The notes under the pieces are model-generated. The model was not told the origin of the DNA. It saw only the letters and a program-made list of their open reading frames with translations, and did not search any database. Below are positions 52,322 to 62,074 of a DNA stretch of 64,000 nt, piece by piece; positions within the stretch are counted from its first letter, which is position 1; each line of letters opens with the position of its first letter. The position numbers were made by a program, and so were the translations under genes. The stretch comes from Sulfurovum xiamenensis (GTDB lineage: Bacteria; Campylobacterota; Campylobacteria; Campylobacterales; Sulfurovaceae): assembly GCF_030347995.1 (NCBI RefSeq), contig NZ_JAQIBC010000010.1, forward strand, positions 1-64,000, written 5' to 3'.

Positions 52322-53521
52322 TTATGCTACTTTCCTGATGAATACTACTTTTAAGTAATCTCCCTCTTTAAATTTTTCCATGACCCTGAAATCTTTGGGT
52401 AGAGAAAACGTATGTTCTATCTTGTACTTTCCCCCCAGCTCTTTAAATGCCTTGTCTATAAACTCTTTGAATTTACCCATCTTCAAGTTCGCATAATTCG
52501 TCGATGCAACGATCACCCCATCCTTATTTGTTATCTGTATCGCCTCTTTAAGCAGTTTGACATAGTCTTTTGCCACAGAGAAGGTATGTTTTTTTGACCT
52601 TGCAAAACTAGGCGGGTCCAAGACCACCATGTCGAATAATAATTCTTTCTTGACAGCATACTTAAAGTAATTGAAGACATCTTCAACGATGATATCATGT
52701 GCATCCACATCGATGTTGTTGAGCATAAACTGTTCTTGTGTTTTACTGCGGCTTCTTTTGGCCAGGTCCACACTGGTGGTCTTGGTTGCACCGCCCAAAG
52801 CGGCAAACACAGAAAAGGCTCCTGTGTAAGAGAAGGTATTCAGTACCGTTTTCCCTTTGGCATAGCAATCACGAATTTTTTTTCTCACTTCCCTTTGGTC
52901 TAAAAATACCCCGACCATAGGCCCGTCATCCAGATAGATAGCGAATTTTGCACCATTCTCTTTCACGACTAAAGGGAATTCACCTCTCTCGCCACACACA
53001 AAATCATCAGCGTCATCAAGGTATTGGCCTTTGGCATCAAATCTTTTTTTCTGATAGATCCCTTTATATGCTACTTGAGATTTCAGTGCTGTCAAGATAT
53101 CTTCTTTAAAAGCATGAATACCTAAACTATACCAGGTCACCAGATAGAAGCCGTCAAAATAATCTATCGTTAAGCCACCTACACCATCGCCTTCACCGTT
53201 AAATACCCTGAACGCTGTAGTGTTTTTATCATTGTAGAGATCGTTTCGGTATTGGAGAGCCGCTTTTATCTTCTTACTGAAATACGCAACATCAATCTTT
53301 TCCTCTTTGTTACAGGAGAGTATCCAACCATGCCCTTTGTTTTGAATACCGTAATACCCTTTAGCGATAAACTTTTTTCTATCATCAAGTAGGTTAACGA
53401 TCGTTCCTTCTGTTTTTAGTTTGTCCCAATCAACTATAAACTCTTTTGAGATCAAAGGGTATCCGTTCTTGTAGTTTTTGATATATTGCGGTTTAATGGT
53501 CAGGTCAATTATATGGTTCAT
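52322..53521 (-). CDS. rlmI: 23S rRNA (cytosine1962-C5)-methyltransferase family
   Basis: The 399-residue protein has a PUA-like N-terminus (GYPLISKEFI, EGTIVNLLDDRKKFIAKGYY), then an EEHUP-like middle and a Rossmann methyltransferase domain: VLNTFSYTGAFSVFAALGGA, TSVDLAKRSR and FDMVVLDPPSFARSKKHTFS (catalytic PPSF). This is the RlmI (YccW) plan. The start at 53521 is chosen for AAGGATG just upstream. Confidence 0.9.
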   Translation of the reverse strand: MNHIIDLTIKPQYIKNYKNGYPLISKEFIVDWDKLKTEGTIVNLLDDRKKFIAKGYYGIQNKGHGWILSCNKEEKIDVAYFSKKIKAALQYRNDLYNDKNTTAFRVFNGEGDGVGGLTIDYFDGFYLVTWYSLGIHAFKEDILTALKSQVAYKGIYQKKRFDAKGQYLDDADDFVCGERGEFPLVVKENGAKFAIYLDDGPMVGVFLDQREVRKKIRDCYAKGKTVLNTFSYTGAFSVFAALGGATKTTSVDLAKRSRSKTQEQFMLNNIDVDAHDIIVEDVFNYFKYAVKKELLFDMVVLDPPSFARSKKHTFSVAKDYVKLLKEAIQITNKDGVIVASTNYANLKMGKFKEFIDKAFKELGGKYKIEHTFSLPKDFRVMEKFKEGDYLKVVFIRKVA

Positions 53522-53610
53522 ATGCATCCTTTTGCACCTCATGCGAGGTGTAACGAGGGGAACAGCCTCTTAAACTAAGAAGTGTTTAATGAGTTGTTTT
53601 CGTTCTTTTA

Positions 53611-55872
53611 TTACTTCAACTTCTCAGCCACTAGTTCATTGACCACTTGAGGGTTTGCTTTGCCCCCTGTGGCTTTGAGTACTTGTCCTACAAAAAAGCC
53701 TAACAATTTCGTATTTCCTGCTTTGAATTTTTCAACATTATCTGGATTTTTCGCAATGACCTCATCAATGATAGGTGCAATCTGTGAAGGGTCGCTTATT
53801 TGTACAAGCCCTTTAGCTTCAACGATCTGTACAGGGTCTTCTCCGTTCTTACTCATCTCCTCAAATACTTGTTTGGCAATTTTACTTGAAATAGTCCCAT
53901 CATCGACCATCTTTACAAGCTCAGCTATCTGTTTTGCGTCAAATCTTAGTTCATCTGCCTGCTTCTCTTTAAACTCTCTGGCTACTTCATTGGCCACGAT
54001 ATTTGCGATAGTGACAGGACTATTGTTTATAGATAAAGCCTCTTCATAAAAAGAAGAGAGTTGCGTATCTCTAGCTAAAATATCAGCAACCATACTATTG
54101 AGTTGAAGCTCACCTGTATACTTATCAAACAGTGCCTGTTCAGCTTCACTCATAGGCTCTACTTCACCATCAATTTGTACCTTTTTAGCTTGAGGTTTAC
54201 GCTCATTTTTAGTTGCGCTTTCAGCTGCTTTGGTCTTTTTGCTCCAAGAGTCTTTCAGACCGACGATTTTATTGAACACCGGTGTTTCATCCGTATAGTC
54301 TATAGGATCAGCATAGAAATACCCCTGTCTTTCAAACTGGAATCGCTCATCAGGTTTGTCTGTGATGACAGCAGGCTCGATAAGCGCATTTTTGACCACT
54401 TTTAAAGAGTCTGGATTGATATCTTCCAACCCTTCAGGCGCTTCATCTTTAAAGAGTCTGTCATAGAGTCTCAGTTCAACTTTTTTAGCTTTCTCTACAT
54501 CAACCCACTGAATCGCACTTTTCACCTTGATACCACTGGTATCAGCACCACTTTTGGAATCCGGATAATACGCTGCTTTTATCTCTATGATATTGCCATC
54601 AGCATCTTTAATCACTTCCTTGCAAGTGATGATATAGGCATGTCTAAGTCTTACCGGTTGTTCTGGTGTAAGACGGTAGTACCCTTTTGGAGGGTTTTCC
54701 ATAAAGTCATCACGCTCAATATAAATCTCTCTTGAAAAAGGTATCTTTCTTGAACCCTCTTTAGGCACATCATGCGGGTAGTATGGTGCATCGAGTTCTT
54801 CTGCCCCCTCATAATTCTCAATGGTGACTTTGAGCGGGTCCAGTACACACATGACACGAGGCACTTTTGTATTGAGATCATCTCTTATACAAAACTCAAG
54901 TTGTGAAACATCTACTGTTGAGTTTGCTTTGGCTATACCTATTTGATCACAGAAGTTTAGAATAGACTCTGGTGTATACCCTCTTCTTCTATATCCCGCG
55001 ATCGTAGGCATTCTAGGGTCATCCCAACCGCTCACTCTTCCTTCATTCACTAATTCTAAAAGCTTTCTCTTACTCATCACTGTATAGTTGATTGCAAGTC
55101 TTGCAAACTCATGCTGATACGGTCTTGGCGACTTAAGCCCAAGCGTATCAAGTACCCAATCATAAATATCACGGTTGTTTTCAAACTCCAAGGTACAGAT
55201 AGAGTGTGTAATCCCCTCAATATAGTCAGAGAGGCAGTGACCAAAGTCATACATCGGGTAAATATGCCATTTATCCCCTGCTCTATAATGATGTGCATGT
55301 CTGATACGATATAAAAGCGGATCTCTCATTTTCATATTGGCTGCTGCCATATCGATCTTAGCTCTAAGTACGTGTTCACCGTCTTTGAACTCACCGTTTT
55401 TCATTCTCTCCAAAAGGTCCAGGTTCTCTTCAACAGAACGCTCGGCGTATTTACTTCGTTTTCCAGGTTCAGTGACCGTACCGCGATATTCACGGATCTC
55501 CTCTTCACTAAGACTGTCAACGTATGCCTTGCCCATTTTAATCAGTTCAACAGCATAATTGTAAAGTTCAGGGAAATAATCAGAAGTATAACGCACACTA
55601 TTATCCCATTCAAACCCAAGCCACTGTACAGCATCTTTGAGTGCTTCAACATATTTCGTGTCTTCTGTCGTTGGATTGGTATCATCCATTCTAAGGTTAC
55701 AGCGACCATGATAATCACGGGCAATACCAAAATTTATAGCGATGGATTTGGCGTGTCCGATATGCGGGAAGCCATTGGGCTCCGGAGGAAATCTTGTATG
55801 AATCTCTTGATACTTGCCTGATGCTAAGTCCTCTTCAACTATCGTACGTAAAAAATCTTTGCTCTCACTCAT
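53611..55872 (-). CDS. glnS: glutaminyl-tRNA synthetase with C-terminal YqeY/GatB-like domain
   Basis: Class I synthetase charging tRNA-Gln. FPPEPNGFPHIGHAKSI is the HIGH region, and the GlnRS sequence YTVMSKRKLLELV carries the KMSK-equivalent. The catalytic and anticodon-binding parts end near residue 560. After a Lys-rich linker (AAESATKNERKPQAKKVQ), about 150 residues match the GatB/YqeY tail (NSPVTIANIVANEVAREF, GTISSKIAKQVFEEM, NPQVVNELVAEKL), which binds tRNA in GatB. Such GlnRS-YqeY fusions are known, e.g. in Deinococcus. Total 753 residues. Confidence 0.95.
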   Translation of the reverse strand: MSESKDFLRTIVEEDLASGKYQEIHTRFPPEPNGFPHIGHAKSIAINFGIARDYHGRCNLRMDDTNPTTEDTKYVEALKDAVQWLGFEWDNSVRYTSDYFPELYNYAVELIKMGKAYVDSLSEEEIREYRGTVTEPGKRSKYAERSVEENLDLLERMKNGEFKDGEHVLRAKIDMAAANMKMRDPLLYRIRHAHHYRAGDKWHIYPMYDFGHCLSDYIEGITHSICTLEFENNRDIYDWVLDTLGLKSPRPYQHEFARLAINYTVMSKRKLLELVNEGRVSGWDDPRMPTIAGYRRRGYTPESILNFCDQIGIAKANSTVDVSQLEFCIRDDLNTKVPRVMCVLDPLKVTIENYEGAEELDAPYYPHDVPKEGSRKIPFSREIYIERDDFMENPPKGYYRLTPEQPVRLRHAYIITCKEVIKDADGNIIEIKAAYYPDSKSGADTSGIKVKSAIQWVDVEKAKKVELRLYDRLFKDEAPEGLEDINPDSLKVVKNALIEPAVITDKPDERFQFERQGYFYADPIDYTDETPVFNKIVGLKDSWSKKTKAAESATKNERKPQAKKVQIDGEVEPMSEAEQALFDKYTGELQLNSMVADILARDTQLSSFYEEALSINNSPVTIANIVANEVAREFKEKQADELRFDAKQIAELVKMVDDGTISSKIAKQVFEEMSKNGEDPVQIVEAKGLVQISDPSQIAPIIDEVIAKNPDNVEKFKAGNTKLLGFFVGQVLKATGGKANPQVVNELVAEKLK

Positions 55873-56090
55873 TCTTATTAAACCTTTTGATTTTAAAGTT
55901 GTATTTTATCTAATTAGAGCTTATCTCATCTTAGATACAGTGTTTTAGCTTCAGAGAAATGGCAGCTTGTATCACGAGAGATGTTTCCTAAAGAAAAAAG
56001 CCTAGCAATACTATCGCTCTTTAAAACAGTTATAAATTAAACCCACTATAATTACACTCTTATAAACGCACAGTTTTTGGAGTAGGATAA

Positions 56091-57398
56091 ATGCTTAGAT
56101 TTGCCCCATCACCGACCGGTGATATGTCTATAGAAGACCTTCGTATAGCACTGTTTAACTACATGGTAGCCAAACAAAAAGATGTCAACTTCATTGTACG
56201 TATCGAAGACCTTGACAAAGAACGGAACATTACCGGCAAAGATACGGAGATCATGGATATCATTGAGAAGTTTGCACTGCCTCACGACAGCGTCTCTCAC
56301 CAAAGTGAAAACCTCCATATACACCAGACACTGGCGATCAGACTCCTTGAAGAGAAAAAAGCGTTCATCTGTACCTGTACCCCTGAGCAGCTTAATGAAG
56401 AGCAAGAAGAGGCAAAATATAACAAGGTACCTTACCGCTACAGTGGTCGGTGCTCTGCTATGGGTGCGGAAGAGCTTCATAAGCTCAAAGAAGAGAAAAT
56501 ACCGTTTGTCGTGCGTATCAAGGCTCCGGATGCACCTATCATCACTCACGACCTGATCAAGGGGGATATCGAAACTCCAGCCGATGAAGTAGACTCTTTT
56601 GTCATTTTAAATGCTGACGGTACACCAACCTATGACTTTGCCTGTGCCTGTGATGATATGATCTCAGGGATCAGCCTCGTCATCCGTAGTGAAGATCAAC
56701 TCTCAAACACGCCTAAACAAATACATATCAAAACGCTCCTTGGATATGAGCAGCAGGCAGACTATACACATCTGCCTATGATTCTTAATGCCGAGGGTAA
56801 GAAAATGAGTACAAATGATGATGCCAGCTCGGTCAAGTGGCTATTTGAACATGGATTCATTCCCGATGCGATCGCTAACTACCTGATACTGCTTGGCAAT
56901 CAAACACCATCAGAGATCTTCACCATGCCTGAGGCATTAAAATGGTTTGACTTGAGTAGACTTTCCAAGTCACCTGTAATATTTGACATAGACACACTCC
57001 GTTCTATCAACGCAGAACACCTTAAGCAGATGGATGACAAACGTCTTTCTACACTCTTTGGCTTTGCAGATGCAGATATCGGAAAACTCGCCAAACTCTA
57101 CCTTCAGGAAGCATGTACCATTAACGAACTTGAATCAAAGATCAAACCGATCTTTGCACCTAAGAATTTTGAAGGTAAATGGAGTGCCCAGATGCACACG
57201 ATGGAAGATATCATCCAAAATGCTCCTATGATCAATGACTTTAACGCATTTAAAGCACACATTCTGAAAGAGAGCGGACTGGAAGGAGAAGATTTCTTCA
57301 CCCCGCTGAGACTCATCCTGACGGGTGCTGAGCATGGACCTGAACTCTCCGAGATCTATCCGCTTATTAAACCATATTTACTGGAGGTAGCATCATGA
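56091..57398 (+). CDS. gltX: glutamyl-tRNA synthetase (short form)
   Basis: The 435-residue enzyme charges tRNA-Glu. LRFAPSPTGDMSIEDLRIAL holds the HIGH-type motif as a degenerate MSIED, RIEDLDKERN follows and KKMSTNDDASSVKWLFEHG is the KMSKR loop with the last residues changed. The length is short for GluRS and like the second GltX of Campylobacterota, which in Helicobacter misacylates tRNA-Gln; since a glnS is present here, its tRNA specificity is not certain. The ATG overlap with the following yggT-like gene is 4 bases. Confidence 0.93.
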   Translation: MLRFAPSPTGDMSIEDLRIALFNYMVAKQKDVNFIVRIEDLDKERNITGKDTEIMDIIEKFALPHDSVSHQSENLHIHQTLAIRLLEEKKAFICTCTPEQLNEEQEEAKYNKVPYRYSGRCSAMGAEELHKLKEEKIPFVVRIKAPDAPIITHDLIKGDIETPADEVDSFVILNADGTPTYDFACACDDMISGISLVIRSEDQLSNTPKQIHIKTLLGYEQQADYTHLPMILNAEGKKMSTNDDASSVKWLFEHGFIPDAIANYLILLGNQTPSEIFTMPEALKWFDLSRLSKSPVIFDIDTLRSINAEHLKQMDDKRLSTLFGFADADIGKLAKLYLQEACTINELESKIKPIFAPKNFEGKWSAQMHTMEDIIQNAPMINDFNAFKAHILKESGLEGEDFFTPLRLILTGAEHGPELSEIYPLIKPYLLEVAS

Positions 57399-57670
57399 AT
57401 GCACTTATATACGCCATTGTACAAACGATCCACACTGTACTGAACCTTTATATCTGGATAGTGATCATTGCTGCATTACTGAGTTTTGTACGACCTGATC
57501 CTTACAATCCTATCGTACAGGTACTCTACCGTCTAACTGAACCTGTCCTAAACTTCATCAGACGTAAAATGCCCTTTGTTGTATTTTCAGGTATTGATCT
57601 TTCGCCTTTGGTTGTGATCTTAGGTCTACAACTGATCGATAACTTTATGATGCGTGCTGTACTCGGATAA
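57395..57670 (+). CDS. YggT family membrane protein
   Basis: The 91-residue protein has two membrane segments (about 8-32 and 62-85) around the YggT signature RPDPYNPIVQVLYRLTEPVL. It sits between gltX and slt, coupled to gltX by ATGA, as in related genomes. Function is unknown; relatives affect osmotic balance or division-associated membranes. Confidence 0.88.
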   Translation: MNALIYAIVQTIHTVLNLYIWIVIIAALLSFVRPDPYNPIVQVLYRLTEPVLNFIRRKMPFVVFSGIDLSPLVVILGLQLIDNFMMRAVLG

Positions 57671-57673
57671 TCA

Positions 57674-58951
57674 ATGCACCTGAAATTTCTTTTGATTTTA
57701 TTGCTGCTTGTACTCTCTATGGGTACATCCACACTACAGGCAAAAACGTTCACCTACGAACAGATACACAAGATGCCAAAAAGTATAGAAAAAGATTACT
57801 ATATCTGGCGTTTTCTTTCACAGATCACCACCACAGCTGCTGAAGCCAAAAAGGTCATCTATGAAGCAAGCAGGCTCAATACAAAGCTTCGAACGGCCTA
57901 CAAAAATAGAACCGGGTCAACGATTGAACTTCCAAAGATAGTCGCAACCGGAGAAACAAACAAAAACTGGAGAAGAAGAAGCAATGCCCACAAAAGTTTC
58001 AAACATGGTCTTGCTTTGATGCAGCAGAGAAAACCTAAGCAGGCAGCCGATTATTTTGAGGATGCCCGTAACAACTATCTTCAGCGCTATGACATAGACA
58101 AGTCTCTCTTCTGGCTCTATTTGAGCACAAAAGAGGATAAATATCTAGAAATGTTACGTGAAAGCTGTGATGTCAATATCTATACCTTAATGGCAGCGGA
58201 TACCATCAACGGGAGATACCCTAAAACAATCACTGAATCCCTATGGAAAAGCAGTACATGGGGGTTTGATATCGAAGATCCGATCGATTGGGCCAAAGTG
58301 AAACAGAAGATGAATTCAGGTGTGGATCTGGATGATCTGGCAGAGGATCATAAATCACAAGAGACAATAGGAATCTATACCTATCTCAAAGCCAAAGCAT
58401 GTAACTATACCCAGTCTTACTTTCCTATGCCTTACCGCAAGGCCATGAAACATATGACTCCCGAAAGGCAAGCACTTATCTATGCTATTGCAAGACAAGA
58501 GAGTCGCTTTGTACCGGCCTCTGTCTCACGTTCCTTTGCATTGGGTATGATGCAGTTCATGCCATTTCTCATCGAACATATCTCCAAGGAAAAAGGCGAA
58601 AAGATAGATTATGATGACATATTCAATCCCTACAAAGCCATAGAGTATGCTGACTTCCATCTTGACTATCTTACCAAGTACCTTTATCATCCTCTTTTTA
58701 TTGCCTATGCGTATAATGGAGGGATAGGTTTTACAAGAAGACATATTACCAACAAGCATAACTTTAGGAAAGGTCCTTATGAACCCTATATGAGTATGGA
58801 AAAAATGGAAAATGAGGAAGCTAAAGAGTATGGGAAAAAGGTATTGGCAAATTATGTCATCTATCTCAATAAACTGGGTGTAACCACACGTATCTTTCCC
58901 CTCTTAAAAGTGCTGGCTTCACCTTCTGAAACCGATAAGTTCAGAAAGTAA
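57674..58951 (+). CDS. slt: soluble lytic murein transglycosylase
   Basis: The 425-residue protein has a signal peptide (LLILLLLVLSMGTSTLQAK), a helical U-domain-like region (about 60-240) and an SLT catalytic domain (about 270-380) with YAIARQESRFVPASVSRSFA (catalytic Glu), LGMMQFMP and YAYNGGIGFTRR. It cleaves peptidoglycan glycan strands with formation of anhydro ends in the periplasm. It starts 3 bases after the yggT-like gene. Confidence 0.93.
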   Translation: MHLKFLLILLLLVLSMGTSTLQAKTFTYEQIHKMPKSIEKDYYIWRFLSQITTTAAEAKKVIYEASRLNTKLRTAYKNRTGSTIELPKIVATGETNKNWRRRSNAHKSFKHGLALMQQRKPKQAADYFEDARNNYLQRYDIDKSLFWLYLSTKEDKYLEMLRESCDVNIYTLMAADTINGRYPKTITESLWKSSTWGFDIEDPIDWAKVKQKMNSGVDLDDLAEDHKSQETIGIYTYLKAKACNYTQSYFPMPYRKAMKHMTPERQALIYAIARQESRFVPASVSRSFALGMMQFMPFLIEHISKEKGEKIDYDDIFNPYKAIEYADFHLDYLTKYLYHPLFIAYAYNGGIGFTRRHITNKHNFRKGPYEPYMSMEKMENEEAKEYGKKVLANYVIYLNKLGVTTRIFPLLKVLASPSETDKFRK

Positions 58952-58969
58952 CACCAAAGATATTTACGA

Positions 58970-59488
58970 TCAGAACGCTTCTTTACTCAATACATATTTC
59001 GCCACTTTGGCGAAGTGTAACTCACCTTTTCCGTATAAGGTACTCTCAAAGAGAAGCGTGATCTTTTTATTTGATTCATGTGGAAAAGTAACGAGATAAT
59101 AACTGCTCCAAGGGGTCACAAAAGATAATTTCTTTAACTGTTCATCCTCGTGGCTCAGTGCTTGGATAGATTTAGCTCTTTTCCCATTTAGAGTTAAGAT
59201 ATTTCCCTCACCATTTAACTCTCCTGATGCTTTATCTTCCACAGACAATCCTACGATAAAAACTTCATCTCGAGTATCATTGTTTTCAAAGTTCGGAGTA
59301 TAAAGATAGGTTGCAGTCAACAAGACCTTGGTCTCATTATTTTGATAGAGTTGCGTCTTTTCTGTTTTTTGTAACTGCTTATGATAGGTCATTTTTTCAC
59401 TATAGCTTGCGATCAAATCTGTCTCTTGTTTTGATGTGCAGCCAAAAAGAAGCATTATGGCTATGAACGATAAACATGACCTAACCAT
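58970..59488 (-). CDS. lipoprotein, 172 aa, unknown
   Basis: The protein has a lipobox (IAIMLLFGC, Cys17) followed by TSKQETDL, so it is lipid-anchored. The mature part is beta-rich, ending in KKITLLFESTLYGKGELHFA. No family is recognised. It is the only gene in the gltX to metG block on the minus strand besides those at 61141 and 61399. From memory, a corresponding gene is placed similarly in Campylobacter. Confidence 0.8.
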   Translation of the reverse strand: MVRSCLSFIAIMLLFGCTSKQETDLIASYSEKMTYHKQLQKTEKTQLYQNNETKVLLTATYLYTPNFENNDTRDEVFIVGLSVEDKASGELNGEGNILTLNGKRAKSIQALSHEDEQLKKLSFVTPWSSYYLVTFPHESNKKITLLFESTLYGKGELHFAKVAKYVLSKEAF

Positions 59489-59579
59489 GCGTACTCCTTG
59501 TAATTCATACGGATTTTAACATACATTCAATAAAGATTAATGTATAATTCATTCAATCATCATTCAAGGAAATCATACT

Positions 59580-60077
59580 GTGAGTAAAAGAGTTGCTGTT
59601 GCATTTACCGGTCCTTCAAACAGTGGGAAAACCACTCTTGTAGAAAAAATTGCAAAAATATTGATAAAAGAACGTAAAGTTGCCATCATAAAAAATGACC
59701 CTAAAGACAAAGCACATTTTGATGTAGAAGGTAAAGACAGCCATAAATTCTCACAAACAGGTGCTGAAGTTGTTGTTACATCACCTACACGGACCACCTA
59801 CTTCTCACAGAGAGAAAAAACACTCGATGATATCGTAGCCATGATCAATGACTTTGATATATTACTTGTTGAAGGACTGAAAACACTCCCACTACCGCGA
59901 ATCGCTGTTTTCAGAAACAAGATCGACGAAAGTTATTTTTCCTGCAGTGAAGCCATAGCGATTGATGATACGATCGATATGGCAACCTATACGATGCCAG
60001 AGAGTATCGATATACTTGATCTAAATAACACAGATCAGATCATAGAGTGGATCCATGCCCATGCAAAACAACTATAA
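59580..60077 (+). CDS. mobB: molybdopterin-guanine dinucleotide biosynthesis protein B
   Basis: The 165-residue P-loop GTPase-like protein helps form the molybdenum cofactor dinucleotide. AFTGPSNSGKTTLVEKI is the Walker A, followed by IKNDPKDKAHFDVEGKDSHK, which includes the MobB D(K)HF..D..GKDS step. DILLVEGLKTLPLPRIAVFR contains the EG(L/F)K motif. GTG start with AAGGAAA upstream. Confidence 0.93.
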   Translation: MSKRVAVAFTGPSNSGKTTLVEKIAKILIKERKVAIIKNDPKDKAHFDVEGKDSHKFSQTGAEVVVTSPTRTTYFSQREKTLDDIVAMINDFDILLVEGLKTLPLPRIAVFRNKIDESYFSCSEAIAIDDTIDMATYTMPESIDILDLNNTDQIIEWIHAHAKQL

Positions 60078-60095
60078 AGTAAAAGAGGATAAGAG

Positions 60096-60947
60096 ATGTT
60101 AACCATATTTGAAACCATTGAAAAAATTGCGATCAAAATTGACCACGCCATTAAAACAGAAGACCTGGGATATAGTGACACAGAAAATACATCGGGTGAA
60201 GATCAACTGAAGCTGGATGTAAAAAGCGACTATATTGTAGAAGAGGCTTTTAAAAATGTCTCGATTGTCAAAGCTTTGGTGAGTGAGGAGAAAGAGGGTG
60301 TCTTGGCATTGCATGATGAAGGAAAATATACGATCTGTTATGACCCTTTGGATGGTTCAAGTCTTGCAGATGTCAACCTCTCTGTAGGGTCTATCTTCGG
60401 TATTTATGAAGGTGAACTGAAAGCTGAAAATCTTGTAGCTTCTGCCTATGTTGTCTATGGTCCGCGTATTGAACTTGTGACAGCAACAAGAGATGCCAAA
60501 CCCAAACATTACAGAGCACAGGAAGGTCTTTTCAACTTTATCTCCGAGATCTCATTGGATGAAAAAGGAAAACTCAATGCGCCTGGCGGAACACAACAGA
60601 ACTGGAGCAAAGTCCATAAAACATTTGTAGATGGTCTTTTTGCTGAGGGGTACCGTCTTAGATACTCTGGCGGTATGGTACCGGACCTTCACCAGATACT
60701 TTTAAAAGGTGGCGGGATCTTCTCATACCCTGGGACATCAGACAAACCAAACGGCAAACTCAGACAGCTTTTTGAAGTGATCCCTTTTGCCTTCATGTAT
60801 GAACAGGCTGGCGGTCAGGCGATCAGTAATGAAGGGGTGCGACTGATGGAATTGATACCAGCTCATCCGCATGATACAAGCCCTTGTTTTTTCGGTTCCA
60901 ATTATGAAATAAACAAACTCAAAGAAGCCTACGGGATGAAAGTATAA
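60096..60947 (+). CDS. fbp: fructose-1,6-bisphosphatase class I
   Basis: Gluconeogenic enzyme hydrolysing fructose-1,6-bisphosphate. The 283-residue protein has the metal-site [41 protein letters not shown] and [16 protein letters not shown]. It lies 18 bases after mobB and overlaps the following small gene by one base. Confidence 0.96.
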   Translation: MLTIFETIEKIAIKIDHAIKTEDLGYSDTENTSGEDQLKLDVKSDYIVEEAFKNVSIVKALVSEEKEGVLALHDEGKYTICYDPLDGSSLADVNLSVGSIFGIYEGELKAENLVASAYVVYGPRIELVTATRDAKPKHYRAQEGLFNFISEISLDEKGKLNAPGGTQQNWSKVHKTFVDGLFAEGYRLRYSGGMVPDLHQILLKGGGIFSYPGTSDKPNGKLRQLFEVIPFAFMYEQAGGQAISNEGVRLMELIPAHPHDTSPCFFGSNYEINKLKEAYGMKV

Positions 60948-61144
60948 TGTCAGATCAAATACTCGATGAGTGGCAGATCGCCCTGAAGCAGAAAAAATCC
61001 GAGTTGGAAGCCTGTCAGTCAGAGCATCAGGTCAAAAGCTGTATGAGCTGTGAAAAACTGCTTGATTGTGAGGTACGTGACAGCTACGTACAGGCTGTCT
61101 ATGACAGTATGAGCAAAGGTTCAGGTGGAGGATTTGAGTTCTAA
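60947..61144 (+). CDS. small conserved-type protein with four cysteines, 65 aa
   Basis: The 65-residue protein is coupled to fbp (TAATG). Residues 23-41 read CQSEHQVKSCMSCEKLLDC, four Cys that could hold a metal. It ends GSGGGFEF. The position between fbp and metG and the short spacing support a real gene; no function is known to me. Confidence 0.7.
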   Translation: MSDQILDEWQIALKQKKSELEACQSEHQVKSCMSCEKLLDCEVRDSYVQAVYDSMSKGSGGGFEF

Positions 61145-61389
61145 GATGAAGCTATCAGCTTCAACTTCTCTGCCCTGCTCATCTTCTTCTTGATCTCATA
61201 CTCACGTTTAGAGGCTGAACTTCTATCTGCATATTCTTCACTATAAACCAAGTTAACGGGTCTTCTTACGCGTGTGTATTTTGCCCCTTTGTCCGAACCG
61301 TTGTGCTCATCGATCCTGCGTTCCAGTTCTGTGGCAATGCCCGTATAAAGTGTCTCGTCTGCACACTTTACTATATACACATAATACAT
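61141..61389 (-). CDS. GIY-YIG domain protein (UPF0213/YhbQ-like)
   Basis: The 82-residue protein is one GIY-YIG domain: YYVYIVKCADETLYTGIATE, RRIDEHN, KYTRVRRPVNLVYSE and REYEIKKKMSRAEK. This is the complete UPF0213 plan. Members cut or bind DNA in repair. It runs against the preceding gene, overlapping its end by 4 bases. Confidence 0.9.
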   Translation of the reverse strand: MYYVYIVKCADETLYTGIATELERRIDEHNGSDKGAKYTRVRRPVNLVYSEEYADRSSASKREYEIKKKMSRAEKLKLIASS

Positions 61390-61398
61390 TGCTTCTTT

Positions 61399-61914
61399 TT
61401 ACTTCTCATCTTCTAAAGCATACCCTTTAAAATAGACACGATGAATCTCATATGAGATAAAGAACTTATCTGAATATATTTCAGTTTTAATGAGCACATC
61501 TTTCTTTTTTATTTCAAATTCACTGATAGATTTATAATAGAGTGTGACAATACTTGGTCTTGTTGTTATCTTATCACAATCCGCAACTTCTATATAATAT
61601 TCCCGTTCCATATTTCTAAATTTATAGAACTCTTTATTTCCGATCTTATAACGCTTTTTATTGTGAAGCCGTTTCTTTTTGATCTCTTCACGTTTTTGGG
61701 TACTGAGTCTTTTTTCATTGATCTTGGCTAAGATCTTCTTTTTTTCTTCTTCCGTGAATGATCTTTTTTGACCTTTGAGCTCCTCTTCTGCTCTTTGGTG
61801 GATCAATCTTTCTTCATTCAACCTATCCATAATGAGTTGTTTTTCTTCGGCACTATAGGTCTTTTTCTTTGAAAAGCTCTTGATATCTAATATTTCAGTT
61901 GGATCTTTATCCAT
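61399..61914 (-). CDS. hypothetical charged protein with tandem helical repeat
   Basis: The 171-residue protein contains a duplicated segment of about 30 residues: SAEEKQLIMDRLNEERLIHQ and FTEEEKKKILAKINEKRLST. The C-terminal 70 residues are a small beta-rich domain (NKEFYKFRNMEREYYIEVAD). AAAGGA lies 6 bases before the chosen ATG at 61914; an in-frame start 30 bases upstream has none. The family is not recognised. It is divergent from metG. Confidence 0.65.
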   Translation of the reverse strand: MDKDPTEILDIKSFSKKKTYSAEEKQLIMDRLNEERLIHQRAEEELKGQKRSFTEEEKKKILAKINEKRLSTQKREEIKKKRLHNKKRYKIGNKEFYKFRNMEREYYIEVADCDKITTRPSIVTLYYKSISEFEIKKKDVLIKTEIYSDKFFISYEIHRVYFKGYALEDEK

Positions 61915-62015
61915 GCTTGTCCTTTTAGATCTTCCCTCTCCCATTCTATTCCATACGGTTATTATAGCATTAGATATATTATTTTATAATATCATCCATA
62001 TTACAGCACTATTTG

Positions 62016-62023
62016 GCTAGAAT
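62016..62023 (+). promoter_or_regulatory. -10 element of metG
   Basis: GCTAGAAT lies 51 bases before the metG ATG; no clear -35. Confidence 0.4.
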
Positions 62024-62074
62024 ATTTATTCAAATTTTACTCTACAAACTCATTTGTTTAAGGAACTACATACT

